Source: Amycolatopsis japonica
GTDB taxonomy: Bacteria > Actinomycetota > Actinomycetes > Mycobacteriales > Pseudonocardiaceae
Direction of reading: 5' to 3'
Assembly (NCBI RefSeq): GCF_000732925.1
Contig: NZ_CP008953.1
Location: 8,053,001-8,117,000, forward strand
Length of the DNA: 64,000 nt
How positions within the stretch are numbered: the first letter of the stretch is position 1; the number at the start of each line of letters is the position of its first letter. Both the position numbers and the translations under genes were made by a program. Positions 1-8,762 of this stretch are shown here, in pieces. The notes beneath the pieces were generated by a model. It was not told the origin of the DNA. It worked only from the letters and a program-made list of their open reading frames with translations, and did no database searches.

Positions 1-2199
1 ACGGTGCTTCGCCAGCTCCTCGGCGACCATGAGGATCCCGGCGCTGCCGACACCCACGTAGGGCAACGTCCGGGTCTCGCCGTCGCGGACCTGCAGCGAG
101 CCGTCGTCGGACTCGACGCACTCCTCGATGTCCCGCTCCAGCGCCTGGTCGGCGAAGGACAGCCAGCCTTCTTCGCGGGTGCGTTCGAACAGCCGCACGA
201 ACAGCAGCGCCGGACCGGACCAGCCATTGAGCAGCCCTGCGCGGCCGAAGTCGCCAGGCGGGTCGGCGATCTCGAGCGCTTCGGCGAGCCGGACGGCGGT
301 GGCGAGCGCCTGCCTGCCGAACTCGTTGTCCTTACGGGCAACCGCGAAATGCAGCTGAGTGAGCCCGATCCCGGACAGGCCGCCTTCCAGACCGTGGTCG
401 GTGGTCTGGTCGACCAGCGTCGTCGACGCCGTCAAGAGCTTGGTGGCCTCTTCGCGGTAACCGAGCTCTTCGAGGACGTATGCGATCCCGTACGAGCCGT
501 CGTAGAACCCCGGCCGTCCGGGCGGATCGCGGCGGATCGAGTCCAGCAGCCAGCGTTCGTGCGCGGGATGCCGCTCGCCGCTGACCGCCTTCAACGCGTG
601 GAGGACGCCGGCCGCGCCGTAGCCGAAGCACGCTCCGCCGACACGGAACTGCTCGATGTCGCCGGGGAAGAGCCGGTCGGTGCGCTCGGGGGTCGCGCTG
701 GCGAGGATCGCCTCGGTGATCTGCTTGCGGACCAGCGCCCAGTCCGGTCGTTCCTGGTCCAGCTCGGTGGCGCTCGTGAGCGGCGGCACGTTCCGGGGTG
801 CGAGCTCCGCGACGATCGAGTCGGCGTAGCCCTCCGGGACGTCGAAGCGCTGCTGGACGAAGTCCGCGAGCCCGCGCAGTTTCGCCGGGGCGAGTTCGAG
901 GAGCGTCGTGAGCGGCAGGAAGATCCACAGCTTCAGAACGGCGAGCGCGTACTCGTCGACCTCGAACCCGTTCCGGTCCCTCGGCGCGCGGAAGCCGGGC
1001 GCGCCGAGCGCGGGCCGGGTGCCGCTTTCGACGTCCGAAGCCATCTCGAAGTCGATCAGGGAGACCGCGTCGTCGTCCCCGTCCACGAGGATGTTCAGCG
1101 AGTGCAGGTCGCCGAAGACGATCCCGCGTTCGTGCACCTCGCCGACCATCGCCTCCACCCGGCGGACCAGCGCCAGCGCGCGTTCGGTGTACGCGGCGAT
1201 GTCGGCCTCGGTGGTGTCGCGCCGGGTGAGCGGGTAGTTGCGGGCCAGCCAGTTGCCGAGCGAGACGCCGGGCATGTACTCCATCGCCAGGAAGTGGTGC
1301 TCCCAGACGGTGAAGCGGTCGTAGGCGGTGGGGATGCCATCGATGCCCTTCAGCCGCTCCAGCACCTCGTGCTCACGGCGGAGGCGTTCGACGGCGTCGA
1401 CCTCGTCGCGGTCCAGGCCGGCGAACGGCCTGGCCTCCTTGAGGACCACTCGTTCGTCGTCGGCCTTCCGGTCGGCGAGGTACACGCCGCCGCCGTTGGA
1501 GAAGTGCAGAGAACTTTTCACCTGATAGGGGAACTGATCCGCTCCGCCGCTCTTGCGAGCTGCGAGATGAGGCGCGAGGAACTCCGGAATCGTCACCCAG
1601 TCGGGTACGGAGAAGGTCGGTTCGCGCTTGTCCGGGACCAGCGTCCCGTCCGGTTTGCGTATCGCGAGGACCCGCTTGCCGTCGAGTTCGACCCATTGCT
1701 CGGCGAATCCGCCGTAGCGGACGTAGAGCGGGCCGGCACCATACCGAAGATCACTGAGAATGTACGCCCCGGGCTCGCCGTCGAGCTTCGCCGACAACGC
1801 CGCGAGAACACGCTCCAGCTCGTTGTTGTCAGCCGGATAAAGAGTCAGTAACTTACCGCTTCCGTCACGCGGAGCGTATTTCGAATTCCTGGCCAGCAGG
1901 GTCGTCCGCGAACGCAGATGCTTGTACGACACGGCGTGCTCGACACAATGCTCGTGCACCTTCACGAGCACCCGCTCGGCGTTGCCCAGACCTGCCGACA
2001 CGTGGATTTTCCAGCCCTGCAAGGGAAGGTTTCGAGCAACAGGGTGCAGCAACCGCCAAACTCCGCGCACTCCGGTGCGCCAGCCGTCCCCAGGAGCGGG
2101 CAACAGGGAGGCGAAATCGTCGGCGGCGTCCCCGGTTTCCCGCTGTTCATCGAAGAACAGTGGATCGGCGAAGCAATACGCTTCGTACCGGACGTCCAT
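1..2199 (-). CDS. Class III/IV lanthipeptide synthetase LanKC (C-terminus beyond window)
   Basis: Multidomain enzyme that phosphorylates, dehydrates and cyclises Ser/Thr/Cys of a precursor peptide. Only 733 residues are inside the window. The N-terminus MDVRYEAYCFADPLFFD is the typical LanKC lyase start. The kinase domain spans roughly residues 200-480, with GIVFGDLHSLNILVD as catalytic loop (about residue 363) followed by LIDFE. The C-terminal LanC-like part shows repeated helical-barrel GxxG motifs (CFGYGAAGVLHAL, GSYGIAYVLEELG, GLSGIGLTQLHFA, GVGSAGILMV). The zinc-ligand region that separates class IV from class III lies past the left edge, so the class is undecided. The ATG at 2199 is preceded by AAGGAGGGG, a strong ribosome site. 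I could not find a precursor gene upstream; it may lie beyond position 1. Confidence 0.9.
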   Translation of the reverse strand, partial: MDVRYEAYCFADPLFFDEQRETGDAADDFASLLPAPGDGWRTGVRGVWRLLHPVARNLPLQGWKIHVSAGLGNAERVLVKVHEHCVEHAVSYKHLRSRTTLLARNSKYAPRDGSGKLLTLYPADNNELERVLAALSAKLDGEPGAYILSDLRYGAGPLYVRYGGFAEQWVELDGKRVLAIRKPDGTLVPDKREPTFSVPDWVTIPEFLAPHLAARKSGGADQFPYQVKSSLHFSNGGGVYLADRKADDERVVLKEARPFAGLDRDEVDAVERLRREHEVLERLKGIDGIPTAYDRFTVWEHHFLAMEYMPGVSLGNWLARNYPLTRRDTTEADIAAYTERALALVRRVEAMVGEVHERGIVFGDLHSLNILVDGDDDAVSLIDFEMASDVESGTRPALGAPGFRAPRDRNGFEVDEYALAVLKLWIFLPLTTLLELAPAKLRGLADFVQQRFDVPEGYADSIVAELAPRNVPPLTSATELDQERPDWALVRKQITEAILASATPERTDRLFPGDIEQFRVGGACFGYGAAGVLHALKAVSGERHPAHERWLLDSIRRDPPGRPGFYDGSYGIAYVLEELGYREEATKLLTASTTLVDQTTDHGLEGGLSGIGLTQLHFAVARKDNEFGRQALATAVRLAEALEIADPPGDFGRAGLLNGWSGPALLFVRLFERTREEGWLSFADQALERDIEECVESDDGSLQVRDGETRTLPYVGVGSAGILMVAEELAKHR

Positions 2200-2624
2200 C
2201 GAGCGCCCCCTCCTTGGCACCAATCGGATGGGCCATGTGCACCATCGCGATGCAGAATATTCCACCCGCCGGACCCCGAACGGCCAATCCGCCATATCGG
2301 GGGTTCGGATGGGCTGTTCAGGGACGTGAATTCGAAAACTACCGAATGGTAGGGGTACCCAGCGTGAGATCAACTCGGATTCCAACCACCCGGTCGGTGT
2401 GTAACAGGAACGCACCGGTGCCGTAATCCCAGGTCGAGGCACCGAACGCAATAATGCGCAAGGAAATTGACAGTGCGCCAACCGGCCGCGTTTCGTGATC
2501 TATTCACCCGAGGTCTGGACCACTGCCGGGCCCGTGGCGCCCGCCACGCGGCCCACCGGTCGCCCGTCGGCGATGATCGGCCCGGAGGTACGTTGTCGCC
2601 GGTGGAGCGGGTAAGGAGGCCGAC
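2200..2624. other. Divergent intergenic region without recognisable gene
   Basis: This 425-base gap separates the leftward LanKC gene from the rightward membrane-protein genes and should hold both promoters. It is less GC-rich than its neighbours. A TTGACA hexamer reads rightward at 2467-2472, but no good -10 hexamer follows at 16-19 bases. Both strands were checked for a short lanthipeptide precursor (acidic leader with an LxxLQ motif and a Ser/Cys-rich core) and none was seen. Confidence 0.5.
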
Positions 2625-2990
2625 GTGATCACAGGGTTCGCGGTGACCGTCGCGATCTGCGCGACGCTGGTCGCGGTGTGGAGTTTCGTCCAGGCGGCGC
2701 GCAAGAAGTTGCCCGACAACGCACTGCTCGCCGGCCTCGCCGTGATCGAAGTACTCCTGGTGGCCCAGCTCGTGATCGGTGTCGTCCTGCTGATCGGCGG
2801 CGGCCGCCCCGGCAGCATGGCCACCTATCTCGCCTACCTGATCGGCTGCCTGGTCGTGCTTCCGCTCGGGACGTTCTGGGCGCTGGCCGAGCGCACCCGG
2901 GCGAGCACCGCGATCCTCGGCATCGCGTGCCTCGCCATCCCGGTGATGGTGCTCCGGCTGCACGAGGTGTGGGCGGGCGCCAGTGCCTGA
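2625..2990 (+). CDS. Small integral membrane protein, unknown function
   Basis: 121 residues with about four hydrophobic segments (near residues 2-22, 35-60, 66-88 and 94-113) and almost no soluble domain. The GTG start follows a clear GTAAGGAGG ribosome site. The gene overlaps the next membrane-protein gene by 8 bases, so the two are surely co-transcribed and probably act together in the membrane. I do not recognise a named family beyond the conserved hypothetical membrane proteins common in actinomycetes. Confidence 0.8.
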   Translation: MITGFAVTVAICATLVAVWSFVQAARKKLPDNALLAGLAVIEVLLVAQLVIGVVLLIGGGRPGSMATYLAYLIGCLVVLPLGTFWALAERTRASTAILGIACLAIPVMVLRLHEVWAGASA

Positions 2991-3405
2991 AGAAACCGAG
3001 GAGAAGACGGTGGACACCGCGACGGACAAGGCCTCCGGCCCGGGACGGATCCTGGTCGCCGTGTACGCGATCTTCGCGCTGGCGGCGACCTCGCGCGCCG
3101 CCGTGCAGATCAGCACCAAGTTCCACGAAGCCCCGCTGGCCTACGCCCTCTCCGCGTTCGCGGCCGTGGTCTATCTGCTGGCCACCGTGGCGCTGGCCCG
3201 CCGCGGCGCGGGCTGGTGGCGGATCGCGCTGATCGCCTGCGGCGTCGAACTGCTCGGCGTGCTGACCGTCGGCACGTTCAGCCTTTTCGACCGCGAGGCC
3301 TTCCCCCACGCCACCGTGTGGTCGGTGTACGGGCAGGGCTACCTCTTCATCCCGCTGGTGCTGCCGGTGATCGGGTTGTTCTGGTTGCGGCGGACGAAGC
3401 CCTGA
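2983..3405 (+). CDS. Small integral membrane protein, unknown function
   Basis: 140 residues. A charged N-terminus of about 22 residues (EETEEKTVDTATDK) is followed by four likely membrane helices, including RILVAVYAIFALAATS and LFIPLVLPVIGLFWL. The GTG start lies inside the end of the preceding membrane-protein gene, giving translational coupling. The pattern matches small actinobacterial conserved integral membrane proteins found in pairs. No catalytic motif is visible and the function is unknown. Confidence 0.8.
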   Translation: MPEETEEKTVDTATDKASGPGRILVAVYAIFALAATSRAAVQISTKFHEAPLAYALSAFAAVVYLLATVALARRGAGWWRIALIACGVELLGVLTVGTFSLFDREAFPHATVWSVYGQGYLFIPLVLPVIGLFWLRRTKP

Positions 3406-3420
3406 CGGCGAGCGTGCCGC

Positions 3421-4407
3421 TCACTTCTCGAAGCAGCCTTTTTCGTTGAGCGGGCCGAACGTCGGCAGGACCAGCCCGCACAGGTAGCCGTCGATCCAGC
3501 GGCCGTTGCCCGCGACGTTGGTGAGCACCCGGATCGCCGGCGCGAACGCGGCGATCCCCTTGGCCAGCGAATCCTGATTGCGCTGGAGCATCGACGTCAG
3601 CCGGTCGAGTTGTTCGAGCACCGGCCCCAGCTGCCCGTCGTTGTCGGCGATGATGCCGTCGAGCGCGGTCGCGAGCCGTTTCGAGCCGTCGAGCAGGTCC
3701 TTGATCGCCTGCTGCCGGGTGGAGATCGCGCGCAGCAGCGCGTTGCCGTCCTGGATCAGCCGCTGGGCCTCGGTGTCGCGGTCGACGAGGGTCTGCGAGA
3801 CCTGCCGCGTGTTCGCGACAAGCGTCCGGAGCTGCCGATCCCGGGAAGCGATGGTGCCGGAGAGCTTCGTGATCCCGTCGAGCGCGGAGCGGACGTCGGC
3901 GGGCGTATCGGCGAAAGTCGCCGAAATCGTGTCGAAGCTTCTCGCCAGTTGGCCGACGTCGATGGCGTCGACGGTTTTCGACAAATCCCGAAACGCTTCA
4001 AGGACGTCATACGGCGCGGTGGTCCGCCGCAGCGGGATCGGGTCTCCGGGGTCGAGGATCGCTTCGCCACGCGGGTCGAGCGCCAAATACTTCTGTCCCA
4101 GGACGTTCTTGATCTGGATGGACGCGCTCGTGGCGTCGCCGACCCAGGCGTCCTTCACCTGGAAGGAGACGAGCACGCGATCGCCTTCGAGGTCGATTTC
4201 GGAAACCTTGCCGACCTTCACCCCGGCGATCCGGACGTCGTTGTCGGCGCGCAGTCCGCCCGCGTCGGAGAATTCGGCGGAATACGTCGTGCCGCCGCCG
4301 ATCACCGGCAAAGCGTCGGCGTTGAGCGCCGCCGCCATGCCGAGGGCCATCGTGGTGAGCCCGGCGAGCGCCACCTTGACCGGATCCACCGCGCCGAAGG
4401 ACCTCAT
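3421..4407 (-). CDS. Mce family lipid-transport protein, isolated copy
   Basis: 328 residues. One N-terminal membrane anchor (VKVALAGLTTMALGMAAAL) is followed by the MCE domain at about residues 40-120 (GGLRADNDVRIAGVKVGKV, then GDPIPLRRTTAPYD). A long helical region after it (about 130-290) is typical of the tunnel-forming helices of actinobacterial Mce subunits. Mce proteins work as hexamers in ABC-type lipid importers of the cell envelope. A complete mce operon has six mce genes plus yrbE permeases; none is nearby, so this is a stand-alone copy. The ATG at 4407 was chosen over an upstream in-frame start because GAGGTGAG precedes it. The C-terminus has two cysteines (YLCGLVLP, KGCFEK) that could form a disulfide. 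Confidence 0.9.
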   Translation of the reverse strand: MRSFGAVDPVKVALAGLTTMALGMAAALNADALPVIGGGTTYSAEFSDAGGLRADNDVRIAGVKVGKVSEIDLEGDRVLVSFQVKDAWVGDATSASIQIKNVLGQKYLALDPRGEAILDPGDPIPLRRTTAPYDVLEAFRDLSKTVDAIDVGQLARSFDTISATFADTPADVRSALDGITKLSGTIASRDRQLRTLVANTRQVSQTLVDRDTEAQRLIQDGNALLRAISTRQQAIKDLLDGSKRLATALDGIIADNDGQLGPVLEQLDRLTSMLQRNQDSLAKGIAAFAPAIRVLTNVAGNGRWIDGYLCGLVLPTFGPLNEKGCFEK

Positions 4408-4513
4408 CGTCTCACCTCGCAGGTCACGAGCGGCAAAGCTTAGGGGCCACTCTTGCCCATCGCCAGGCGAAACGTTGCACCGATCGGGTGGCAACGTCTG
4501 TCCATTGTAGACA

Positions 4514-4897
4514 CTAGGGGACGTCGAGCCGGACTTCGTAATGGAGCGTCTTGTACTTCTTCAGCCGGTGGAAGAGCGGGACGAGGAAGCCGTGCAAGAG
4601 CCGATGTTTCCTCGCCAGGAGGGTGGCCGCGTGCCGCGCCTCGGCGCCGTCGAGCAGGCGGACCCGCGCGTTCACGGGCTCCCCGGTCGGGACGCCGCGG
4701 AACGTCGACGGGGCGATCTCGACCCGCGGATCGTTGCGCATCCGCTTGGCCTTCCACGCCGCGTCATACGTCCGGATGTACGCGTGATCGCCTTCGACGG
4801 CGATGTTGATCGGCGTCCCGATGGGTGTCCCGTCCCGTTTGAAGGTCTTCAGCAAGATCGTCTTCTGGGCGGTGAATTCGGTGAGCTGCTTAGTCAT
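4514..4897 (-). CDS. PPOX-class F420- or flavin-dependent oxidoreductase
   Basis: 127 residues of the split-barrel pyridoxamine-5'-phosphate-oxidase-like fold, usual length for the actinobacterial PPOX group. The N-terminal strand pair (KTILLKTFKRDGTPIGTPINIAV) and AYIRTYDAAWKAKRMRNDPRVEIAPS are characteristic. Members bind F420, FMN or haem, and the substrate cannot be read from sequence. It is followed on the same strand by nothing coupled. The MerR gene upstream (4935-5327, same strand) may be in the same transcript. Confidence 0.85.
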   Translation of the reverse strand: MTKQLTEFTAQKTILLKTFKRDGTPIGTPINIAVEGDHAYIRTYDAAWKAKRMRNDPRVEIAPSTFRGVPTGEPVNARVRLLDGAEARHAATLLARKHRLLHGFLVPLFHRLKKYKTLHYEVRLDVP

Positions 4898-4934
4898 GTC
4901 ATGAGGACGAAGCCGCCACGCGAAACGTGACGGG

Positions 4935-5327
4935 CTACCGCCAGAGCTCGTTCGCGGTCCCCCGCGCGACGTGCTCCTCGTAGACCTCGACCTTCCGGCT
5001 GATCAGTTCCAGGCAGTCGGCCAGCTCGGCGATCCGGTCGCGGACGGTGTTCTGGTGTTCCCGCAGCAGTTCGAGCCGCTTTTCCTCGTTTCCCGGCCCT
5101 TGGCGGACGAGTTCGGCGAATTCGCGGATGACGGCGAGCGGCATTCCGGACGCCCGGAACTTCGTGCAGTTCAGCAGCCAGTCGACGTCGTGTTCGGTGT
5201 ACACGCGGCGCCCGTTCGCGTCCCGTTTCACCGGTGCCGCGAGCAGCCCTTCCTTCTCGTAGAAACGAAGCGCGTGGACGCTGAGGCCCGTCCGCTCGGT
5301 GACCTGGCCGATCGCGAGTTCCGTCAC
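4935..5327 (-). CDS. MerR family transcriptional regulator
   Basis: 130 residues. The N-terminal winged helix-turn-helix is clear (IGQVTERTGLSVHALRFYEKEGLL, with RRVYTEHDVDWL as wing). A long dimerisation coiled coil follows (about 75-120). It lacks an obvious metal-binding Cys set, and the C-terminal effector part is short, so it resembles stress- or aldehyde-responsive MerR proteins (SoxR/AdhR/NmlR type). The start is GTG at 5327. It is transcribed divergently from the SDR gene at 5384, and a MerR-type promoter lies between them, so it very probably activates that gene and itself. Confidence 0.9.
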   Translation of the reverse strand: MTELAIGQVTERTGLSVHALRFYEKEGLLAAPVKRDANGRRVYTEHDVDWLLNCTKFRASGMPLAVIREFAELVRQGPGNEEKRLELLREHQNTVRDRIAELADCLELISRKVEVYEEHVARGTANELWR

Positions 5328-5345
5328 CGGACCGACGATAGCGCC

Positions 5346-5376
5346 TTGACCTAGAGAGCCCTCTAGCTCTTAGCGT
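5346..5376 (+). promoter_or_regulatory. MerR-type promoter with 19-bp spacer and palindromic operator
   Basis: TTGACC (5346-5351) and TAGCGT (5371-5376) are separated by 19 bases, the over-long spacing that MerR activators correct by DNA untwisting. The perfect inverted repeat CTAGAG-AGCC-CTCTAG (5351-5366) fills the spacer. The SDR start codon is at 5384, about where transcription would begin, so the mRNA is probably leaderless. Seen directly in sequence; regulation by the adjacent MerR is inferred. Confidence 0.75.
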
Positions 5377-5383
5377 CCGCCTC

Positions 5384-6340
5384 ATGACCACCGCACAGCA
5401 CAAGATCGGCTCCGGCTTCGGCGCGCGCAGCACCGCCGAAGAAGTACTGAACGGCATCGACCTCTCCGGCAGGCTCGCCCTCGTCACCGGCGGCTATTCG
5501 GGACTGGGCCTGGAAACCACGCGAGCACTGGCGAACGCCGGCGCGCACGTGGTCGTCCCCGCGCGCCGTCCGGCCGACGCCGAGGCCGCCCTCGCCGGGA
5601 TCCCTGGCACCGAGGTCGGCGAGCTCGACCTGGCCGACTTGGCGAGCGTCGAGGCCTTCGCCGGCCGCTTCCTCGGCACCGGCCGCCCGATCGACATCCT
5701 GATCGCGAGCGCCGGGATCATGGCCGCGCCGGAACGGCGGGTCGGCCCCGGCTGGGAGTCGCATTTCGCGATCTGCCACCTCGGTCACCACGCCCTGGTG
5801 AACCGGCTTTGGCCCGCGCTGAAGGCCGGCGGCGGCGCCCGCGTCGTCACGGTGGCCTCGTCCGGCCATCACTCGTCGCCGATGCGCTGGGACGACGTCC
5901 AGTTCGAGCGCGGCTACGACCGCTGGCTCGCCTACGGCCAGGCCAAGACGGCGAACGTGCTGTTCGCCGTGCACCTGGACAAGCTCGGCACCGAACACGG
6001 GATCCGCGCGTTCAGCCTGCATCCGGGCGCCATCCTCACTCCCCTCCAGCGGCATCTGCGGCCGGAGGAGATGGTCGAGCGCGGCTGGATCGACGAGCAC
6101 GGGAACCAGGCCGACCCGGAGTTCAAATCGCCGGAGCAGGGCGCGGCCACCCAGGTCTGGGCGGCGACGTCGCCGCGGCTCGACGGGATGGGCGGGCTCT
6201 ACTGCGAGGACTGCGACGTCGCCGAGATCGCCGCTGAGGAGGGCGAGTGGGTCGGCGTGCGCCCGTACGCGATCGACGCCGGTGAGGCCGAGCGGCTGTG
6301 GAAGTTCTCCGCCGGCCTCACCGGGGTCCCCCTCGGCTAG
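5384..6340 (+). CDS. Short-chain dehydrogenase/reductase (SDR)
   Basis: 318 residues. The Rossmann motif TGGYSGLG at about residue 36 is the TGxxxGxG NADP-binding loop, and ARRP after the second strand suggests NADPH. The NAG-like motif appears as ASAGIM. The active-site Ser is in VTVASSGHHS and the catalytic Tyr/Lys in YGQAKTAN. The C-terminal region is long, as in retinol-dehydrogenase/WW-oxidoreductase-like SDRs. It lies alone behind a MerR-controlled promoter, suggesting induction by a small electrophile or oxidant. Its stop codon overlaps that of the convergent lipase gene within the shared bases CTAG. Confidence 0.9.
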   Translation: MTTAQHKIGSGFGARSTAEEVLNGIDLSGRLALVTGGYSGLGLETTRALANAGAHVVVPARRPADAEAALAGIPGTEVGELDLADLASVEAFAGRFLGTGRPIDILIASAGIMAAPERRVGPGWESHFAICHLGHHALVNRLWPALKAGGGARVVTVASSGHHSSPMRWDDVQFERGYDRWLAYGQAKTANVLFAVHLDKLGTEHGIRAFSLHPGAILTPLQRHLRPEEMVERGWIDEHGNQADPEFKSPEQGAATQVWAATSPRLDGMGGLYCEDCDVAEIAAEEGEWVGVRPYAIDAGEAERLWKFSAGLTGVPLG

Positions 6341-7425
6341 TTCCAGAATTTGATCTCCGGGTTGTCCGCCACCGGCCCGTCGAGCAACGGCTGGTGCCCA
6401 CCGCGCAGGTTCGCGTCGAAGAACGCCGAGACGTACGCCCTGGTCAGCTGCATTCCGCGCTCGCCACCGAGCAGGCCGGGCTTGGTCAGGCCGAGCTGTT
6501 CACCGAGGACGCCGACATCGGTGAAGGACGCGTGCCCGGCCGTCGCGACGCTGATCCAGCGCTTCCAGCCGGTGAGGTTCGGCCAGCTGCCCGCCCAGGT
6601 CGTGTCCGGGCCGGCCGGGGTGTACTCGCTTTCGCGGCCGAGCAGCAGGAACGGCCGGTCGATACCGGACGCGGGGATCGGCGACCACAGCCTGCCGTCC
6701 ATGTCGACGCCCGCCCGGATCCGCTGGTCGTCGACCATCGCGGTCGGCGCGCTGTAACCGCCGATGGAATGGCCCGCCATCCCGATCCGCGTCCGGTCGA
6801 TCAGCCGGGCCCAGCGCGAGGAAGGCTTGGTCAGGGTGTCGAGCACGAAGGAGACGTCCGCGGAGCGGATCGGCGGGAGCAACGTGGAGTCGGATCCGCA
6901 GGCGGCGCATTCGGTGACGTGCCCGTCGGGGAAGGCGGTGCCGTGGGACTCGTAGTTGTGGCCGATCAGCGCGACCACGAAACCCTTGCTCGCCAGGTCT
7001 TCCGCCAGGCCGGTGAGTGTGGTGCGCGGTTTGCCGAATCCCGGCGACAGGACGACGAGCGCGTGCCTCCCCGGCAGCGGCGGGGCGTCGACCCTGGCGC
7101 TGGTCCGGAGCCCGGAGAGCAGCCCGGGGTCGACGTCGGGCAGGCCCGATTCGGTCAGGAACGCCTTCGCCTCGGCCGAGGTGAGGTAGGGCCGTTTCGC
7201 GCCGAACGGCACCAGCGCGGGGTAGAACATCGACACCATCAGCTCGCGCGGCCCGGTCGGCACCCAGGGGTCCTTGCGCGAAGAGTCGATCAGATGCAGA
7301 TCGCTGGAGCCGACGGGATGCGAGCCGGTCGGCGGCGGCAACTTCAGTCGTGGAGCCGCCGCGGCCGGGCTCGCCAAGGACACCATGCCGGCGAGGGCGA
7401 CCAGCGCGACGAGAAGCCTTCTCAT
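6337..7425 (-). CDS. Secreted alpha/beta hydrolase, PAF-acetylhydrolase/lipase-like
   Basis: 362 residues. The N-terminal signal peptide (MRRLLVALVALAGMVSLASPAAAA, cleavage near residue 24) predicts export. The nucleophile elbow is GHSIGG (about residue 219). VLSPGFGKPR supplies the oxyanion-hole region and a late GHASFTD the probable catalytic His, with Asp in VDMDGRL. The arrangement is that of bacterial platelet-activating-factor acetylhydrolase-like esterases. Two cysteines (ECAACG) are close together. It converges on the SDR gene with four bases shared. Confidence 0.88.
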   Translation of the reverse strand: MRRLLVALVALAGMVSLASPAAAAPRLKLPPPTGSHPVGSSDLHLIDSSRKDPWVPTGPRELMVSMFYPALVPFGAKRPYLTSAEAKAFLTESGLPDVDPGLLSGLRTSARVDAPPLPGRHALVVLSPGFGKPRTTLTGLAEDLASKGFVVALIGHNYESHGTAFPDGHVTECAACGSDSTLLPPIRSADVSFVLDTLTKPSSRWARLIDRTRIGMAGHSIGGYSAPTAMVDDQRIRAGVDMDGRLWSPIPASGIDRPFLLLGRESEYTPAGPDTTWAGSWPNLTGWKRWISVATAGHASFTDVGVLGEQLGLTKPGLLGGERGMQLTRAYVSAFFDANLRGGHQPLLDGPVADNPEIKFWN

Positions 7426-7565
7426 GAGGATTCCGTTTCTGTCGGGGATCTTCCTGCGTCCAGCCTGGGACCCGCCGTCGTATTCGCGCGTCTGCCGCAG
7501 GTCGTATCCCGATGTCTGTCGCGAGAGGGATCCGCGAGGCCCCGATCCGGGATTACGCTCGGCCG

Positions 7566-8762
7566 GTGCTCTCCTTCCTCAGGAATCACCCGAAAGCCGT
7601 GGACATCGGGCTGACCGTGCTCATCGGACTGTCCACTGTGGTCTCGGCCGACGATCCGGAGGGCTTCGACTGGTGGCTGACCTCGTTGGTGTCCTTGGCT
7701 TCCCTGCTCGTCCGGCACCGCAATCCCACGATCACCTTCGCGACCGGCGCGACGGTCTCACTCCTGCATCTGGCCATGGGCAACGATCTTCGCCCGGTCG
7801 ACGTCGTGGCGTTGATCGGTCTCTTCTCCGTCGCGGCGTGGGGGTCGCGACGGCTTTCGTTCGCCTTGCTGGCGGCGAGCCTGCTGGTCACCGGGGCGTG
7901 GGCGATCCACGCCGCCGACGCGAATACGCGGGAACCGGCTCCGCCACCGCCGCGGATCATCATCATCGATCGGCTGGCACCTCCCGGCCCCGAAGACGAC
8001 CAGGTGCAGGACTGGGGCGGTTTCGCCGGCATCGGGTTGTCGCTCGCGGTGGCGTGGCTCGCCGGGCTGAACACACGGCAGCGCCGGATCCGCCTTTCGG
8101 TGCTGGAACAGCGGGCCGCCGACCTCGAACGCGAGCGGGACACCCAGGCCGCGCTGGCCGTGGCCGCCGAACGCGGCCGCATCAGCCGCGAGCTGCACGA
8201 CGTCGTCGCACACGCGCTTTCCGTGGTGGTGTTGCAGGCGCAGGGCGCCCAAGCCGAACTGGAACGGCGGCCGGAACGGACGCGGGAAGCGCTCGACGCC
8301 ATCGTCGGCACCGGACGGACCGCGTTGGGCGAGATCCGGCGCCTGCTCGGCGCGCTCGGCCAGGACGAGCCCGATTGGGAGCCCCAGCCGGGCGCGGAAC
8401 GCCTGCCGCGGCTGGCCGCCGACATCCGTTCCGCGGGGACGCCGGTCGAGTTCCTGGTCGAAGGGGAACCCCGCCCACTTCCGTCCACAGTGGACTTGGC
8501 GGCGTACCGGATCGTGCAGGAAGCGCTGACGAACGTGCTGAAACACGCCGGTCCGGCGGCGTCGGTGACTATCGTGATGCGGTATGGGCCCGAGACGCTG
8601 GAGATCGAAGTGACCGACGACGGCATCGCGACGGAAGAGCCGTCCGGCGCCGGGCACGGCCTCGAGGGCATGCGGGAGCGGGTGAACGTCCTGGGCGGCA
8701 CCTTCGACGCGGGACCGCGTCCGGAGCGCGGCTTCGTCGTCCGCGCGACCCTGCCGTCATGA
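7566..8762 (+). CDS. NarL/DesK-type sensor histidine kinase
   Basis: 398 residues from the GTG at 7566; an in-frame ATG at 7512 would add 18 residues but has no ribosome site. About four to five membrane helices occupy the first 170 residues. A short coiled coil leads to the HisKA_3 dimerisation domain with phospho-acceptor His in ISRELHDVVAHALSV (about residue 210). The HATPase_c domain shows the N box (EALTNVLKHAG) and G box (GHGLEGMRERV). It autophosphorylates and passes phosphate to the response regulator encoded directly after it, whose ATG overlaps this stop codon (ATGA). The signal sensed is not evident. Confidence 0.93.
   Translation: MLSFLRNHPKAVDIGLTVLIGLSTVVSADDPEGFDWWLTSLVSLASLLVRHRNPTITFATGATVSLLHLAMGNDLRPVDVVALIGLFSVAAWGSRRLSFALLAASLLVTGAWAIHAADANTREPAPPPPRIIIIDRLAPPGPEDDQVQDWGGFAGIGLSLAVAWLAGLNTRQRRIRLSVLEQRAADLERERDTQAALAVAAERGRISRELHDVVAHALSVVVLQAQGAQAELERRPERTREALDAIVGTGRTALGEIRRLLGALGQDEPDWEPQPGAERLPRLAADIRSAGTPVEFLVEGEPRPLPSTVDLAAYRIVQEALTNVLKHAGPAASVTIVMRYGPETLEIEVTDDGIATEEPSGAGHGLEGMRERVNVLGGTFDAGPRPERGFVVRATLPS

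Noticed and set aside
4-1851. Long rightward frame (615 codons) opposite the LanKC gene
   Set aside because: It is antisense to a clear LanKC protein, has no family motif, and is the usual GC-driven open frame opposite a real gene.
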